From Marsupella aquatica (lineage: Eukaryota > Marchantiophyta), in NCBI GenBank assembly GCA_973895155.1, contig OZ316897.1, positions 1,860,001-1,924,000 of the forward strand: a stretch of 64,000 nt of DNA, given 5' to 3'. Below the pieces are notes generated by a model that had not been told where the DNA came from, did not search any database, and saw only the letters and a program-made list of their open reading frames with translations. This document shows, one piece after another, positions 10,478-20,655 of the stretch (the stretch's first letter is position 1; each line of letters begins with the position of its first letter). The position numbers were made by a program, and so were the translations under genes.

Positions 10478-11502
10478 GATATATGCTTGATGGCCCCGGT
10501 GAAACTTTTTTTACCTGATGGCCCCTAGGTAACTTTTTTTACCAAGTAGGACTCCTCTTAATGACCAGTACACATGTTCTTGTGTGGTGCCTACATTTGT
10601 CCTTGTGTGGTGCTTACTATGTATGGTGACTCCAAGCAAATTGCACAATTGAACCATGTGGTCAACCTTGCATGGTCGACCTAGAAACCACGGAGATGAT
10701 TCGGGAGAAACCGCGAAAAGAAATTGCCGCTGTCAAAACTGCGATTTGAAAACAATATGCATTATGTCTTCGGATTCACTGGGTTAATGCTTGAAGACAC
10801 AATGGATTATGTCTTCGGGTTCAAATTTTTACCGTATCGTGGGGTAGTTATTAGGTATGTTTTTCACGTTGTGCACAAGGGTTTTTCACGATGTTTTCAT
10901 GCACGACTGTCAGCGTCAGTGTGGGATACCTCCAAATGTCCACAAATAATATTCAAGTTCAATGTTCAGAATTTGCCTACTGCCGCCACAACAAAAATTG
11001 GCAAATGATTGATAATTGCGCTCAAAAAATGGTAATACTCCCCCGTGCAATGCATAAAAACAATTTCAAAAGAAGACAGACCCAAAGGTGTCGGGGTACA
11101 CCCTAAACCCTATACCTTGAAACACGGGAAGACATAATCCATTGAGTCTTCAGGCATTAATCCATTGAATCCGAAGACATAATGCATATTGTTTTCAAAT
11201 CATAGTTTTGACAGCGGCAGTCGCTTTTCGTGGTTTCTCCCGAATCATCTCTATGATTTCTTGGTCGCGCGACCATGCAAGGTTGACCACACAGTTCAAC
11301 TGTGCAGTTTGCTTGGAATCACCATACATAGTAGACACCACACAAAGACAGGTGTAGGCACCACACAAGGACAGGTGTACTGATCATTAAGAGGGGTCCT
11401 ACTTGGTAAAAAAAGTTACCTAGGGGCCCATAAGGTAAGAAAGGTTCACCAAGGGGCCCATAAGGTAAGAAATGTTCACCAAGGGGCCCATAAGCATATA
11501 TC
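10478..11502. mobile_element. Foldback/MITE-like element with ~350-bp terminal inverted repeats
   Basis: The left arm (10478 to about 10830) and right arm (about 11125-11502) are reverse complements. Both start GATATATGCTT then GGGCCCC/GGCCCC-type repeats, followed by AACTTTTTTTACCAAGTAGGA, CACCACACAAGGACA and GCATTATGTCTTCGGATTC in matching order. The right arm holds an extra copy of a 29-bp terminal subrepeat (ggggcccataaggtaagaa). The roughly 290-bp middle has no convincing coding frame. CACAAA occurs just outside both ends (10466-10471, 11505-10), but a target duplication is unproven. It is non-autonomous; its superfamily cannot be assigned. Confidence 0.8.
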
Positions 11503-11696
11503 GACACAAAAGAGAAGCGTAATATACGCACTGAGCACAGATCTGTTGAGCACTAGAGAGGATTAGTCACTGGAGAGGATTAGTCAGAGAGGCAACTTCG
11601 ATCCTGGGAGTGCGAGGCATAAGCAACAAGCCAACAAGTGCTACCGGACGGTGAGCGTCCTAAACAGATTCTGTCCTAAGCAACTAATGAGCAACG

Positions 11697-11925
11697 TCTA
11701 TGTACCAATACTAAATGACTCATTGAAGTGTAAATTAATTACATCTGAGTGACGAGTGACGGCTACTAATTGATTCTGGCTGTCTCTGTACCAATATACT
11801 AAATGACTAATTGAAGATAAATTAATTACATCTGAGTGACTGCTGCTTGTCTCTGTACCAATATACTAAATGACTAATTGAAGAGTAAATTAATTACATC
11901 TGAGTGACGGCTGCTGATTGAGTCA
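11697..11925. repeat. Three-copy tandem repeat, about 70-90 bp unit
   Basis: Three units share ctaaatgact.attgaag, taaattaattacatctgagtgac and a ggct(gc)tgctt-like spacer. They begin at about 11697, 11783 and 11850. The array lies just upstream of the helicase relic. Confidence 0.85.
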
Positions 11926-11982
11926 GCATGATGACGGGAGAACCCGAGGACTTTCAAGAAGGTGATCCGCGCGATATGTTAA

Positions 11983-13110
11983 ATGTACACTACCGAATGC
12001 ATCTTTGCAATTAGTAATGGGTCCGACATTCTCTCGGAAAGATATAGGAAGTCCTACCAAGATTGGTTCGGGCCCTATGCTTTTATGGATGTCACAGATG
12101 GGATCGAGGAAAGAGAGGAGAAAGACACCAGCTGGAGAAATCCAGTGGAAGCTGAAGTTGTGGAGCACCTGATTACTAAGATTCGAGGAGGTGATTGCCC
12201 CCTTAACTGCGCTCTGGCTCAAATTGTTTTTTAATACATAAAAGACTTCTCGCACTTCCATTTTCATGTTTCAGAGCGGTACGATTCCCTTCACGAAACC
12301 AAGACAGAGTTCCTATCTAGGGATGTTCTACTTGCTGATTCTGAAGGGTATAGTAACAATACGATTTTGCCCTGTCGTGCCTCTATTCAAGTCGATGTGA
12401 AACCAGTGGACCGCTTCCAGGGAGGAGAAAAGGATGTGATTCTGTTTTCATGATTCTGTTTGCAGCTGTGCGGTCTAATGCCGGGGGGCATTGACGAGTG
12501 GAAGCTGTTTTTCTCTTACCTCGCTCACATTTAGATTTAATATCCTTATTGTCAAACAATCCCCAATTAAGATTCACTTCCGCTGACTTTGCTCGACTCG
12601 CTTAGAACTTTCTCATAACTTCCTGGCCAATCTCCATGCTCTGCATCGAACCACAATTCTATGGTATCCCAGACTGTATAGTAATTAGAGGTCGAAGTAC
12701 GCAACCCATTTATTTCACTGAGACACAGTAAGCATAGTTAAGGCATTGGAGTGGTTGGGATACATGTACACCATATATGCTAGCGTACGTATGTTGGGTA
12801 ATGGGTGAATTACTCGCTTGACAGGTATTGTGTGTGGATCATTGGTAATAAAAAAAGCTTAGCTGCTCACGATGAAATGGAGAGCAATTGTGGTGGATGC
12901 AAAGAACAGGAACTGCTACCGGAGTGCTGGGGATGACCAGGGCCTGAAGAAGACAATTATTCGAGTGAAGACGGAACTTGAGCTGTTTGCGAGTCTGCTG
13001 CACCATGACAACTCTTGTCCAAGATACCACTTGAAGGTTTGGCGCCATCCTATCCTGATTAATTTTTCCGTGGACGAGAAGATATGTCAACCATGTTTAT
13101 TGAATCAGAG
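11983..13110 (+). pseudogene. Decayed superfamily-1 RNA helicase, SEN1/UPF1-like (C-terminal half)
   Basis: Several blocks match the C-terminal helicase domain of plant SEN1/MAGATAMA3-type proteins in order. 11983-12231 reads FGPYAFMDVTDGIEEREE then WRNPVEAEVVEHLI. 12391-12450 reads VDVKPVDRFQGGEKDVILF (helicase motif V). 12467-12490 reads VRSNAGGH. About 12825-12865 reads YCVWIIGNKKSLAAHDEM (region of motif VI). 12875 on reads WRAIVVDAKNRNCY then IIRVKTELELF. Frames change between blocks. A 14-bp tandem duplication at 12437-12464 breaks motif V from VRSNAGG, and a short deletion separates HDEM from WRAIVV. No Walker A region (motif I) was found. It is a non-functional 5'-truncated copy; some interruptions could be introns. 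Confidence 0.7.
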
Positions 13111-15500
13111 TACAAATTCTCCCGTGTCTCGATTCTTTTTACCGCTCTTCCTTCTTCAGGACTTCCTTGTACTGGAGCAATACAACTCTATTTCGTCCTT
13201 TGAGCGTCCAAGGATGATTAGTTTGTCCTATTAGAGGGCTATGTACACGAAGGCAGCAGTGCCTTACGTGAACAAAAATTTGGAAGAGGTATGGATGAAA
13301 CTCCTTGACTATCTGATCGTCGATCCGGTGGCCCGTTCTAGACTTCACACTAGAGAGCTTCAAATACCTTCTTCATTCTCGTAGTGAATGACTGTTCAAG
13401 TTTCACAAATTCTGCTCATCATCCAACAAACTGCACGTAGACCTGACGGCAACTACTACTACGACCGAAAAGGACTAATGGAGCAACTGAAGACGATGAC
13501 ACTGACAGGTGGTCAAGAGAAGACCTTTCAATAAGACGGATTGACAGAATGCACCTGATTATTGCACCTCTGGCGCCATACTCTTCATGGATCATTCCTC
13601 TGGAGGTTCTTTGAAGTTATTGGCCGGAAAAAGGTTTACCTTTGCGTTGTTGCAAGATCGGGACACGCCTTCTCTAGGCTCTCCCAAACCCGTTGCAGAG
13701 ACTCTTTCAAGGAAGAATCTCCTTGTCTTTGTCGTCCAGCAATTGCTTGAGACTGGACCCTTCGCCAATTTCTGTAGTCATACGCAGTTTGCAGTTCGGA
13801 GATCTGCTATTGATATTCGAGAACTTCAAGAAGTTTTTCTTCAATGTGGCTTTTTGCTGAAGAGACGAAAGGTGACACCACCATTGCTGAGATTTCTCTC
13901 TCCGGAAAAGAGAGTTCCGAGTAAGCCAATAATGTGAGTCCACGAAATCCAACTCCTTTACAAAACTACCCGCAGTACATAAAAAACTTTGGTAATTAAT
14001 AGACGAACCTGCTGAGTAGTTGCCCAGCTATGAGTGAACGTGTCGAGAAATTGAGTGAGTATTAAAGGCCTGAAGCAAACGGACCATTTGTAATGGAGTT
14101 TCGAGCACGGTAATCTGTGGACAGCAATCTCATATATGACCGCACATTGTATTCTCAGAAATGAGTGCACAAGACATTGCTGAGCTCAGCTGAGACTCGC
14201 TGCAGTCTTTGAGGTTTTGAAAGGACTACCGTCATAGGGAAATAGTTGCTCTACAACTTAGAATGTCAGCACTAAGCTATTGGAATGATCAAACAACTAC
14301 TAGACTGATATTTAAGTGTGCCGCTACCGTAGTCACTGCAGTGGATTTTGATCCACAGTCGATCCAGATACAACAATTCCTAATGGAGGGCTGAAATAAC
14401 TTCTGTCGAGAATTCTTTTAGGTTCACTCAAAGGGATTGGAACGTCACCATTGACGATTGTGTACAAGCGACATATTAATCTGTGTCTGCCGCAGGATTA
14501 TATGTGAAATGTTAGAGGACGAACACACTATTTGATGCATGTTAGAACATGCCCACCATCAAGTCTAGAAAGCACAATGCAAACGTCGTCTCCTCACAAT
14601 TTCGAAGTGGCCAAAGAGTTAATTACATTCACATAGCAATGCCGTCTGGATTTCTCAGCGGAGAGTTCACCAACCAAAATAGAGACGCACCAACCATTTC
14701 AAGTGGTGTGGACTAGAGCCAGAACCATGATGGTCTTTGGAGAGGGATCGAGCCTTCTTCGTCCCTGAATTCATCTCAGGTCTCAACCTCAAAGGTTCAC
14801 CAATGAAATTTGGAGTAACATGGACTGACGTAACAACCAGAAAATAATGTCCTGTGTGGGATCAGTGTCAATCACTCGTTCGACCACCGTCCACTAGATT
14901 TGACTCCAGCGTGAGCTCGGCTGCGGCAACAGTCATTTTAGATCATGTGAAATGACGGGATTTGTTCGAAACTAAACTGCATCAAAGCAGAGTGACCTTC
15001 GTCACAACGGATCAGTCTTCAATACTAAATCAATTGGTTTAGGAGCTCAAAACATCACAGGAGGCAAAACACAATGAAAATGAGACAATCATTAGTTAGC
15101 ACTACTATGTACACAATGACCTTCTTCAGAACGGATCAGTCTCAGTCTTCAATGTCCAATGTTCAATCAATTGAGACTTCTTTCTGGGTTTTCAAAAACA
15201 ATCCCGAAATGCAGGAACATGCGGGAAAACAATGCTGTATTATGGTCCCGTCAATAAATTACAACACTCTATGAGATGGCTGCGGTCGTGGAATTTACAC
15301 CCACGAGCAACCGACCCCTCAAAAGTATCAATGGCATTGACCATGAGTTTTGACACAACTACCACTCCTAAAGTGCAACGCACTACTACAGTAGCTTAAT
15401 GCCCCTAAATAATTGATGGGAACCCCATCCATGATACGTTTTAGCCCCCTTGCTAGAGTCACCCTCTAGATGCTTCACTCTAGAAGATAGCCCTTATTCT
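13111..15500. other. No recognised gene; one 116-codon open frame
   Basis: A plus-strand open frame at 13587-13937 (GGSLKLLAGKRFTFALLQ, later IDIRELQEVFLQCGFLL) is protein-like in composition. A short open piece near 13255-13380 (VPYVNKNLEEVWMKLL) also is. Both follow the helicase relic in the same orientation and could be its 3' remains. I do not recognise either. From 13940 to 15500 I see only a repeated gacctt..tca.aacggatcagtc motif (about 14994 and 15118). Confidence 0.3.
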
Positions 15501-15506
15501 AGTTTC

Positions 15507-15715
15507 TCTTAGTGTGCATTGTTTGGTTTACATGTACTAGCCTGATTACCCTATTCCTTGAACAAAAATAGGGGTGACGGCAAAAAATGACATTCCAAAA
15601 GTTTCTCTTTGCATTGTTTGATTACATATATGTACTAGCCGCCTGATTACCCAATTCCTTGAACAAAAATAAATAGGGGTGACGGCAAAACATGACAGTC
15701 CAAAAAAAAGATTCC
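15507..15715. repeat. Tandem duplication, about 105-bp unit
   Basis: Two units share ttgttt(gg)ttacat, gtactagcc, cctgattaccc, attccttgaacaaaaata and ggggtgacggcaaaa. They begin at about 15520 and 15624. Confidence 0.85.
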
Positions 15716-18489
15716 TTACTAGTTTCCATTCATCTTTGCCCCCGTCAAGTTTTCTCTTGTCGCCCTCACTTTCAGTTATGTCCTTAGTCACACTCTACCC
15801 CTATCCCTGTTTTTTGTGTGCAATCTCACTCTCAATTAAGTCCTGAGAGTCAGAGTCTAGAGTGAAGCAGTAAGCCAGGCAGTAGCTTTTGATTGCAATT
15901 ATGTAAGTGTAGATGTTAGTACTAGCAAGAGATGTACTAGCCAGATTTTGCCCAAGCTTTGCTCAAGGTTGTTTCTGCACCTGTTATCTCACCCTAGAAC
16001 TTGCCTGCATGCAAGAGTCAGGGTGTAGATTGTGATTTGTTAGTTAGATGCATGACTACCGTTTACACCATTGCTTAAAGTGACCTTACAAGAAGTAGGG
16101 GCACTTGAATGTGACCTTTATCACCAAACCAAAACCAGACCAAAAATCTTTTGCAACTAACTTCAATAAATGCAAATCCCTTGAATGAAAGAGAAGGTTT
16201 GGATCCAACTTTATTCTTAAGGTATTCTTTTTTTCCTGGTGTGGCAAATGTCACCTAGTTTGAAGGAGAAGATGCTAAGGATATTCTTCATCTAGTTTTC
16301 CTAGATTTACATCTGACCATCAGAACTCCTCTGTGTAAGGATTATTGTTAGATTGGCTACTGGGTCTGTGGCTAGGTGGGAAACTGGCTAATGGAAGGCA
16401 GAGAACCCCCCAGTCAGAGAACCTTAGGACTTTTTGCCAGAGTGGCAAAGACATTTTAGAGAGATGGAATCTAACAAAGTTTTGCAACTGGAAAAAGCCT
16501 TTGTTTGAATCGATCACTTCTAGAGGTGTTTTAAAATCCTAGAGAATATAAGCACTCTACATCAACATTTCCACTCCTTGCCATGTACTTAGTATCATTA
16601 GACATCATACCTGAATTGGCCCCCAACTTCTTGGAAAGCCAAGTGCAAATGCTAGGGTCCAGATTTAATTTCAAAGAGAAAAAACAGAAGCACGCCCCCC
16701 CCCCCCCCCCCCCCCATGTCTCATAAAGCCACCCTTGGTGCGACAATGGAAATGACCTGCCTGCCCTTGTGGTACCTGAGCTTCACCAGGAATTAATTTA
16801 CTGCAGGGTAATTAGGCCATGTAAGTAAGCTAGGTGAAAAGTACTCTATTGTAATTTTAAGATTATGATCACATTTATTTATGTTATACTAGTTCATGAC
16901 CCGTGCCTTCATGATCTCATATACTGCTCAAATGAACCGAACATGGATTATTGGCAAATATTAGCTGAGTACAAATCAGATGCTAAAATTATTCAAGCAT
17001 TGCCCTGTGCTAAAACTACCGTAGCATGAACCCCCTACTAAAACTACCTGACAGTTGGTAGTCAAGCATACAGTATGAGTTCTAATTCCAAATTCCAAAT
17101 GGAACTGTAAACGTACACTAAACTCCAATCCTTTCCATTTTGCATTTCATTATTTATGTCCTACTTGATCATCTCCAAAATCATGGCCTAACTTTGAACC
17201 CAGCCCAATTGTCCCTATATATATAGGAGTGCCATTGCAAGTTCCTTTCTCTCCATCCCTTAATTTCAGCATCTTACAATGGTAATTAACGTGGAAGCTT
17301 AAGTCTGGATGACCCTCAATCCACTTCCAATGGCTCCCTCGTCTATAATTGGTGATCTCTCTGGTGTGTAAAATATGGTTCAAAATTTTTTCAAGAGCTT
17401 TCTAATGAACCTAACATTATCACATACCATCAAATATCAAAGAGATGACAAATTTCTGAATATACCTTTCAATGAAAATCAAGCTATGGCATATATTGGT
17501 CAAAAAATATTTAATATCAAAAAATGACTTCAAATTTCTTGGGCTATGTTTCAGAATTATCTGCTCCCAGGTTTGGGAGACCAGTTGGCCAGAAAGTGAA
17601 GGATGCTATACATACTAATTTTACTTACTCCTAATTACTTCTAATTACTCGCGATTACTTCTATATACTTACTCCACTATTACTTCTATATACTTTAATT
17701 CAGATTCACCCTGGCAAAATTCATCTTGGCTTATGACACAATTGAGTTGTACATAAATGGAGAGGATGATAGACAAGGCACCAATCATAGGCTAGAAATG
17801 AGGAAACTTAAATATGCAGAGAAATTGCATAACCCAGAAAATGCCAAGTGAGTTATAATTTCCTTTTTGTTGCTGGATGAGCTGGTCTCTACTCCTCCCA
17901 AGCTAGGTTTGTCTCGTTCAAACTCTGGGTGAATTCACTAGGGGAAATCATCTATTGGGAGACCTAAATGCAGTTTTACCAACACCCAATAGTTGATGAC
18001 AATGTCACCCTCAATAACCAGGAACTATATAGTCCAGGTCGCTCCGAATTAAAAAAAAATTAATTCAAATCAGAGGAATCCCCTAACTTAGGCCATCTAA
18101 CGTTGTAGGCCTCAGCCTATTCCATATACCAGGGGGGGAACACCCAATGACATATATTTATGCTTTATCTCACTTTCCACACTTCAATCACCCAACTCAG
18201 GCAAAAACACATGCTTATCTTAATCCTACCTATCCCATCCCCATCCCCATGCACCTGCCTACCCCTACCCCTACCCCTCTCTTCATCTTTCTCTTTGGTG
18301 GGTGATAAGGTGCAAAACGCAGACATTGGCGTGGTCTAAACTTAGGTGGCTCCCTATGACATGAGGGCACCCACCCCACTTCCTCAAGGCACCAAAAAAA
18401 ACCAAAAAAAAAACCTGTCTACACACCAGAAATAAACCCAAACAGACATTTATTTATGGATGCCAAACCAAACTAAGTTTTCTCCCCAA
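15716..18489. other. Gene-poor stretch with a homopolymer
   Basis: No frame here is convincing on either strand. It holds a run of 21 C at 16695-16715, AT-rich simple sequence at 17615-17700 (repeated ttacttctaattact) and A-rich runs near 18395-18415. Confidence 0.6.
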
Positions 18490-18499
18490 CCAACCCCAT

Positions 18500-18910
18500 G
18501 AAATTTTGGGTATGTTCATTTAGGGTCTTATCAACCATCTGGATCAATCATGGGTCCACCAAGTAGCAACCCATTTAAGGTCTATTCAACACTCTGGATC
18601 AATCATGGGGTCCACCAAGTAGCAACCCCACGAGATTTGGTTACGTTAATTTAAGGTCTATCAACAGTCTAGATCAATCATGGGGTATGTAGATTTAAGG
18701 GCTATCAAGAGTCTAGATCAATCATGGGTTCACCAAGTAAGAACCCCAAGACATTTTGGAGGAGCCCCTTTAAGGTCTATCGACAGTGTGGAGTGTGGAC
18801 CACTCATGGGGTCCACCAAGTAGCAACCCATGAGATTTTGGATACGCTAATTGAAGAAGGTCTATCAACGGTCCCGATCACTCATGGATTACACCAAGTA
18901 ACACTTTTCA
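18500..18910. repeat. Diverged tandem array, about 60-120-bp units
   Basis: At least six units carry the core ggtctatcaac.gtct.gatcaatcatggg followed by tccaccaagtagcaaccc. Unit spacing varies because of internal deletions. No coding frame persists. Confidence 0.85.
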
Positions 18911-19463
18911 TTCTCGGTCCATCAAGTAAAAAGTATCTAAAACAAAGACTCTCAAACCTTTGGGTCTAGTCTAAAATAAAGACTCTCAAACCTTCGAAAA
19001 TAAAGTCTCTCAATTTTCAAACCTTTGGGTCAACCTTCGTGCAACGGGTCAACAATAGCAATGTCGTCTTTGATTTTACAATAAACCTCTCGTCATGAGT
19101 GTGGGTTGGTCTGAATCCCTCCCGATTTGTCGGGAAACACCGCTCTAATAATTAGCAGCAGCTGCTCATGCATGACAATTGCATGATTGCTCGTGATCTG
19201 GCTCCAAACCGATCGGTGCCTCTGATGCACAAAGGTACTGTAGTGTACTACAGATGAATCCGATGAATCCAATCTATGTGTCAGCCCAAATGCGAGTGGG
19301 TACTCCACCGCCTGTCAGAGTTGAGTTGAATCGAATTGAATTTTCAGTTCAATTTCAGTTCTCAATTCAGTTCAGCAGTGCAGCTGTGCAGGTGTACTGA
19401 CCACTGAATTGAAGATCCCACCAGAACATTAGTACCAGAACTCCACGACAGTGACAGAGGTGC

Positions 19464-20505
19464 GTGATTGATTCAGTGTCCTCCACCGCCAGCACCAGGC
19501 AGCATCATTGTCCTCCGACTCACCTCGGTCCACATTCTGCTTTCCTGCTCTCACTGTTGCAGCTCTGTTTCTCTCGATTTGCGTCTATGGAGGAGTTTCC
19601 CATGAGAGCAGTCAGCTTGGAGGGAGATGTCAAGGAGCAGAATTGAGTCCTCTGCTCTCAAGGCTCTCAATTCGGGACTCTCTCTCTCTCTTCGCCCTTC
19701 TTCGCTCAATTTCGCACCGCTTGATGAGTGAGTTGTCGTGCTTCACTTGGTGCTGTTGTTGCTTCGCCTGCTGTTGGAGCAGCTGTTCGGGGAGGCCAAG
19801 GGAGGACGTGAGTGGCGGAAGTGGGACGGAGTGAGTGCTTGAAGTGGTGTGTCAGCCAAGCGAAGCCAAGCTAGTTGCTGTGCATTCTTTTCTAGCTTCT
19901 TCCTCGTTTCCCAGCTCGAGTGAGTGATCAACCACCACTCTCTCGACAGGTACGTTTTCACCCAAATTTAGTTATTCTAAGTGAGTCGGTCGGTCGTTTC
20001 CTCCTTGGTCCGCTTAACAAAGTTTGGACTTGCTCTCACTGAGACCCATACTGCCGACACGCTCACTCTCAGGAGTGGTTCTCTCGCTCTGTGCCTGTAT
20101 GTGCTTTGCATTGAAACTAGTCAGGTGTATTGTTAGAAACTCGAGTTGGCTATTTTAGTGAACCTGGCTATTTCAGTGAACCGTTTTCTGAGAGCTTGTC
20201 ACGTTTGGTACTTCAAATTCCCGGAGATGGCCATCGTTCACTGGACAAGATGTTTCGAATTGTGTTTCTCTTTTACTTGACAGTCAATCGAGAGGAAGCA
20301 TGGGTTTCCCCGTTGTCCATCTCTCTGCTGTAGTTCTTCCTCCATTGATTATAAACACCTGTATAGTCAAGTAACTAGCGTCCTGTGCATTCATTCCGAT
20401 CTACGGTTGTTGCTCGGAAAGCGATTCAAAGTTTCCTATCGTACGCCACTAATTTGAACCGGATCTGTTCTTCACCCTTGAGTGTATCTGTTCTGCCACA
20501 GAGTG
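19464..20505 (+). promoter_or_regulatory. Promoter/5' UTR region of the acyltransferase gene with a probable 5' UTR intron
   Basis: CT-rich sequence from about 19480-19800 looks like a plant 5' leader. A strong donor (CGACAG|gtacgt, intron from 19950) and a pyrimidine-rich acceptor (ttctgccacag, intron end 20501) would place the uORF start codon four bases into the next exon. The open frame at 19508-19834 is Cys/Ser-rich low-complexity sequence and probably not a protein. The transcription start is not identified. Confidence 0.55.
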
Positions 20506-20649
20506 ATGGCTCGAATCGTGCCAAAGCGTTTACGCTTGCCATTGTGCGTTAGTGTGCTCATTTTGTTCATATTCATGAGTGTGCTGATGATTTTGCTCAT
20601 CGCTATTGAGCAGCGTTTTGGCTTGTCACCGAAAGACATTAGCGCCTAA
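20506..20649 (+). CDS. 47-residue single-pass membrane micropeptide (uORF upstream of the acyltransferase)
   Basis: This complete ATG-to-TAA frame is too short for ordinary ORF calling. It starts MARIVPKRLRLPL, a basic N-terminus. About residues 13-34 are strongly hydrophobic (CVSVLILFIFMSVLMILLIAI), then EQRFGLSPKDISA follows. This is the shape of a type II or tail-anchored membrane peptide. Its stop codon is 6 nt (GCCAGC) before the ATG of the acyltransferase, and the probable UTR-intron acceptor is 4 nt before its own ATG, so both frames should share one mRNA. It could be a translated regulatory uORF, a true bicistronic partner, or chance. I do not recognise a family. Coding potential is inferred from its organised composition and lack of other upstream ATGs in this exon. 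Confidence 0.6.
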   Translation: MARIVPKRLRLPLCVSVLILFIFMSVLMILLIAIEQRFGLSPKDISA

Positions 20650-20655
20650 GCCAGC

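Noticed and set aside
19508-19834. 108-codon Cys/Ser-rich frame upstream of the acyltransferase
   Set aside because: Low-complexity CT-rich leader; the later 47-codon uORF is the more organised candidate.
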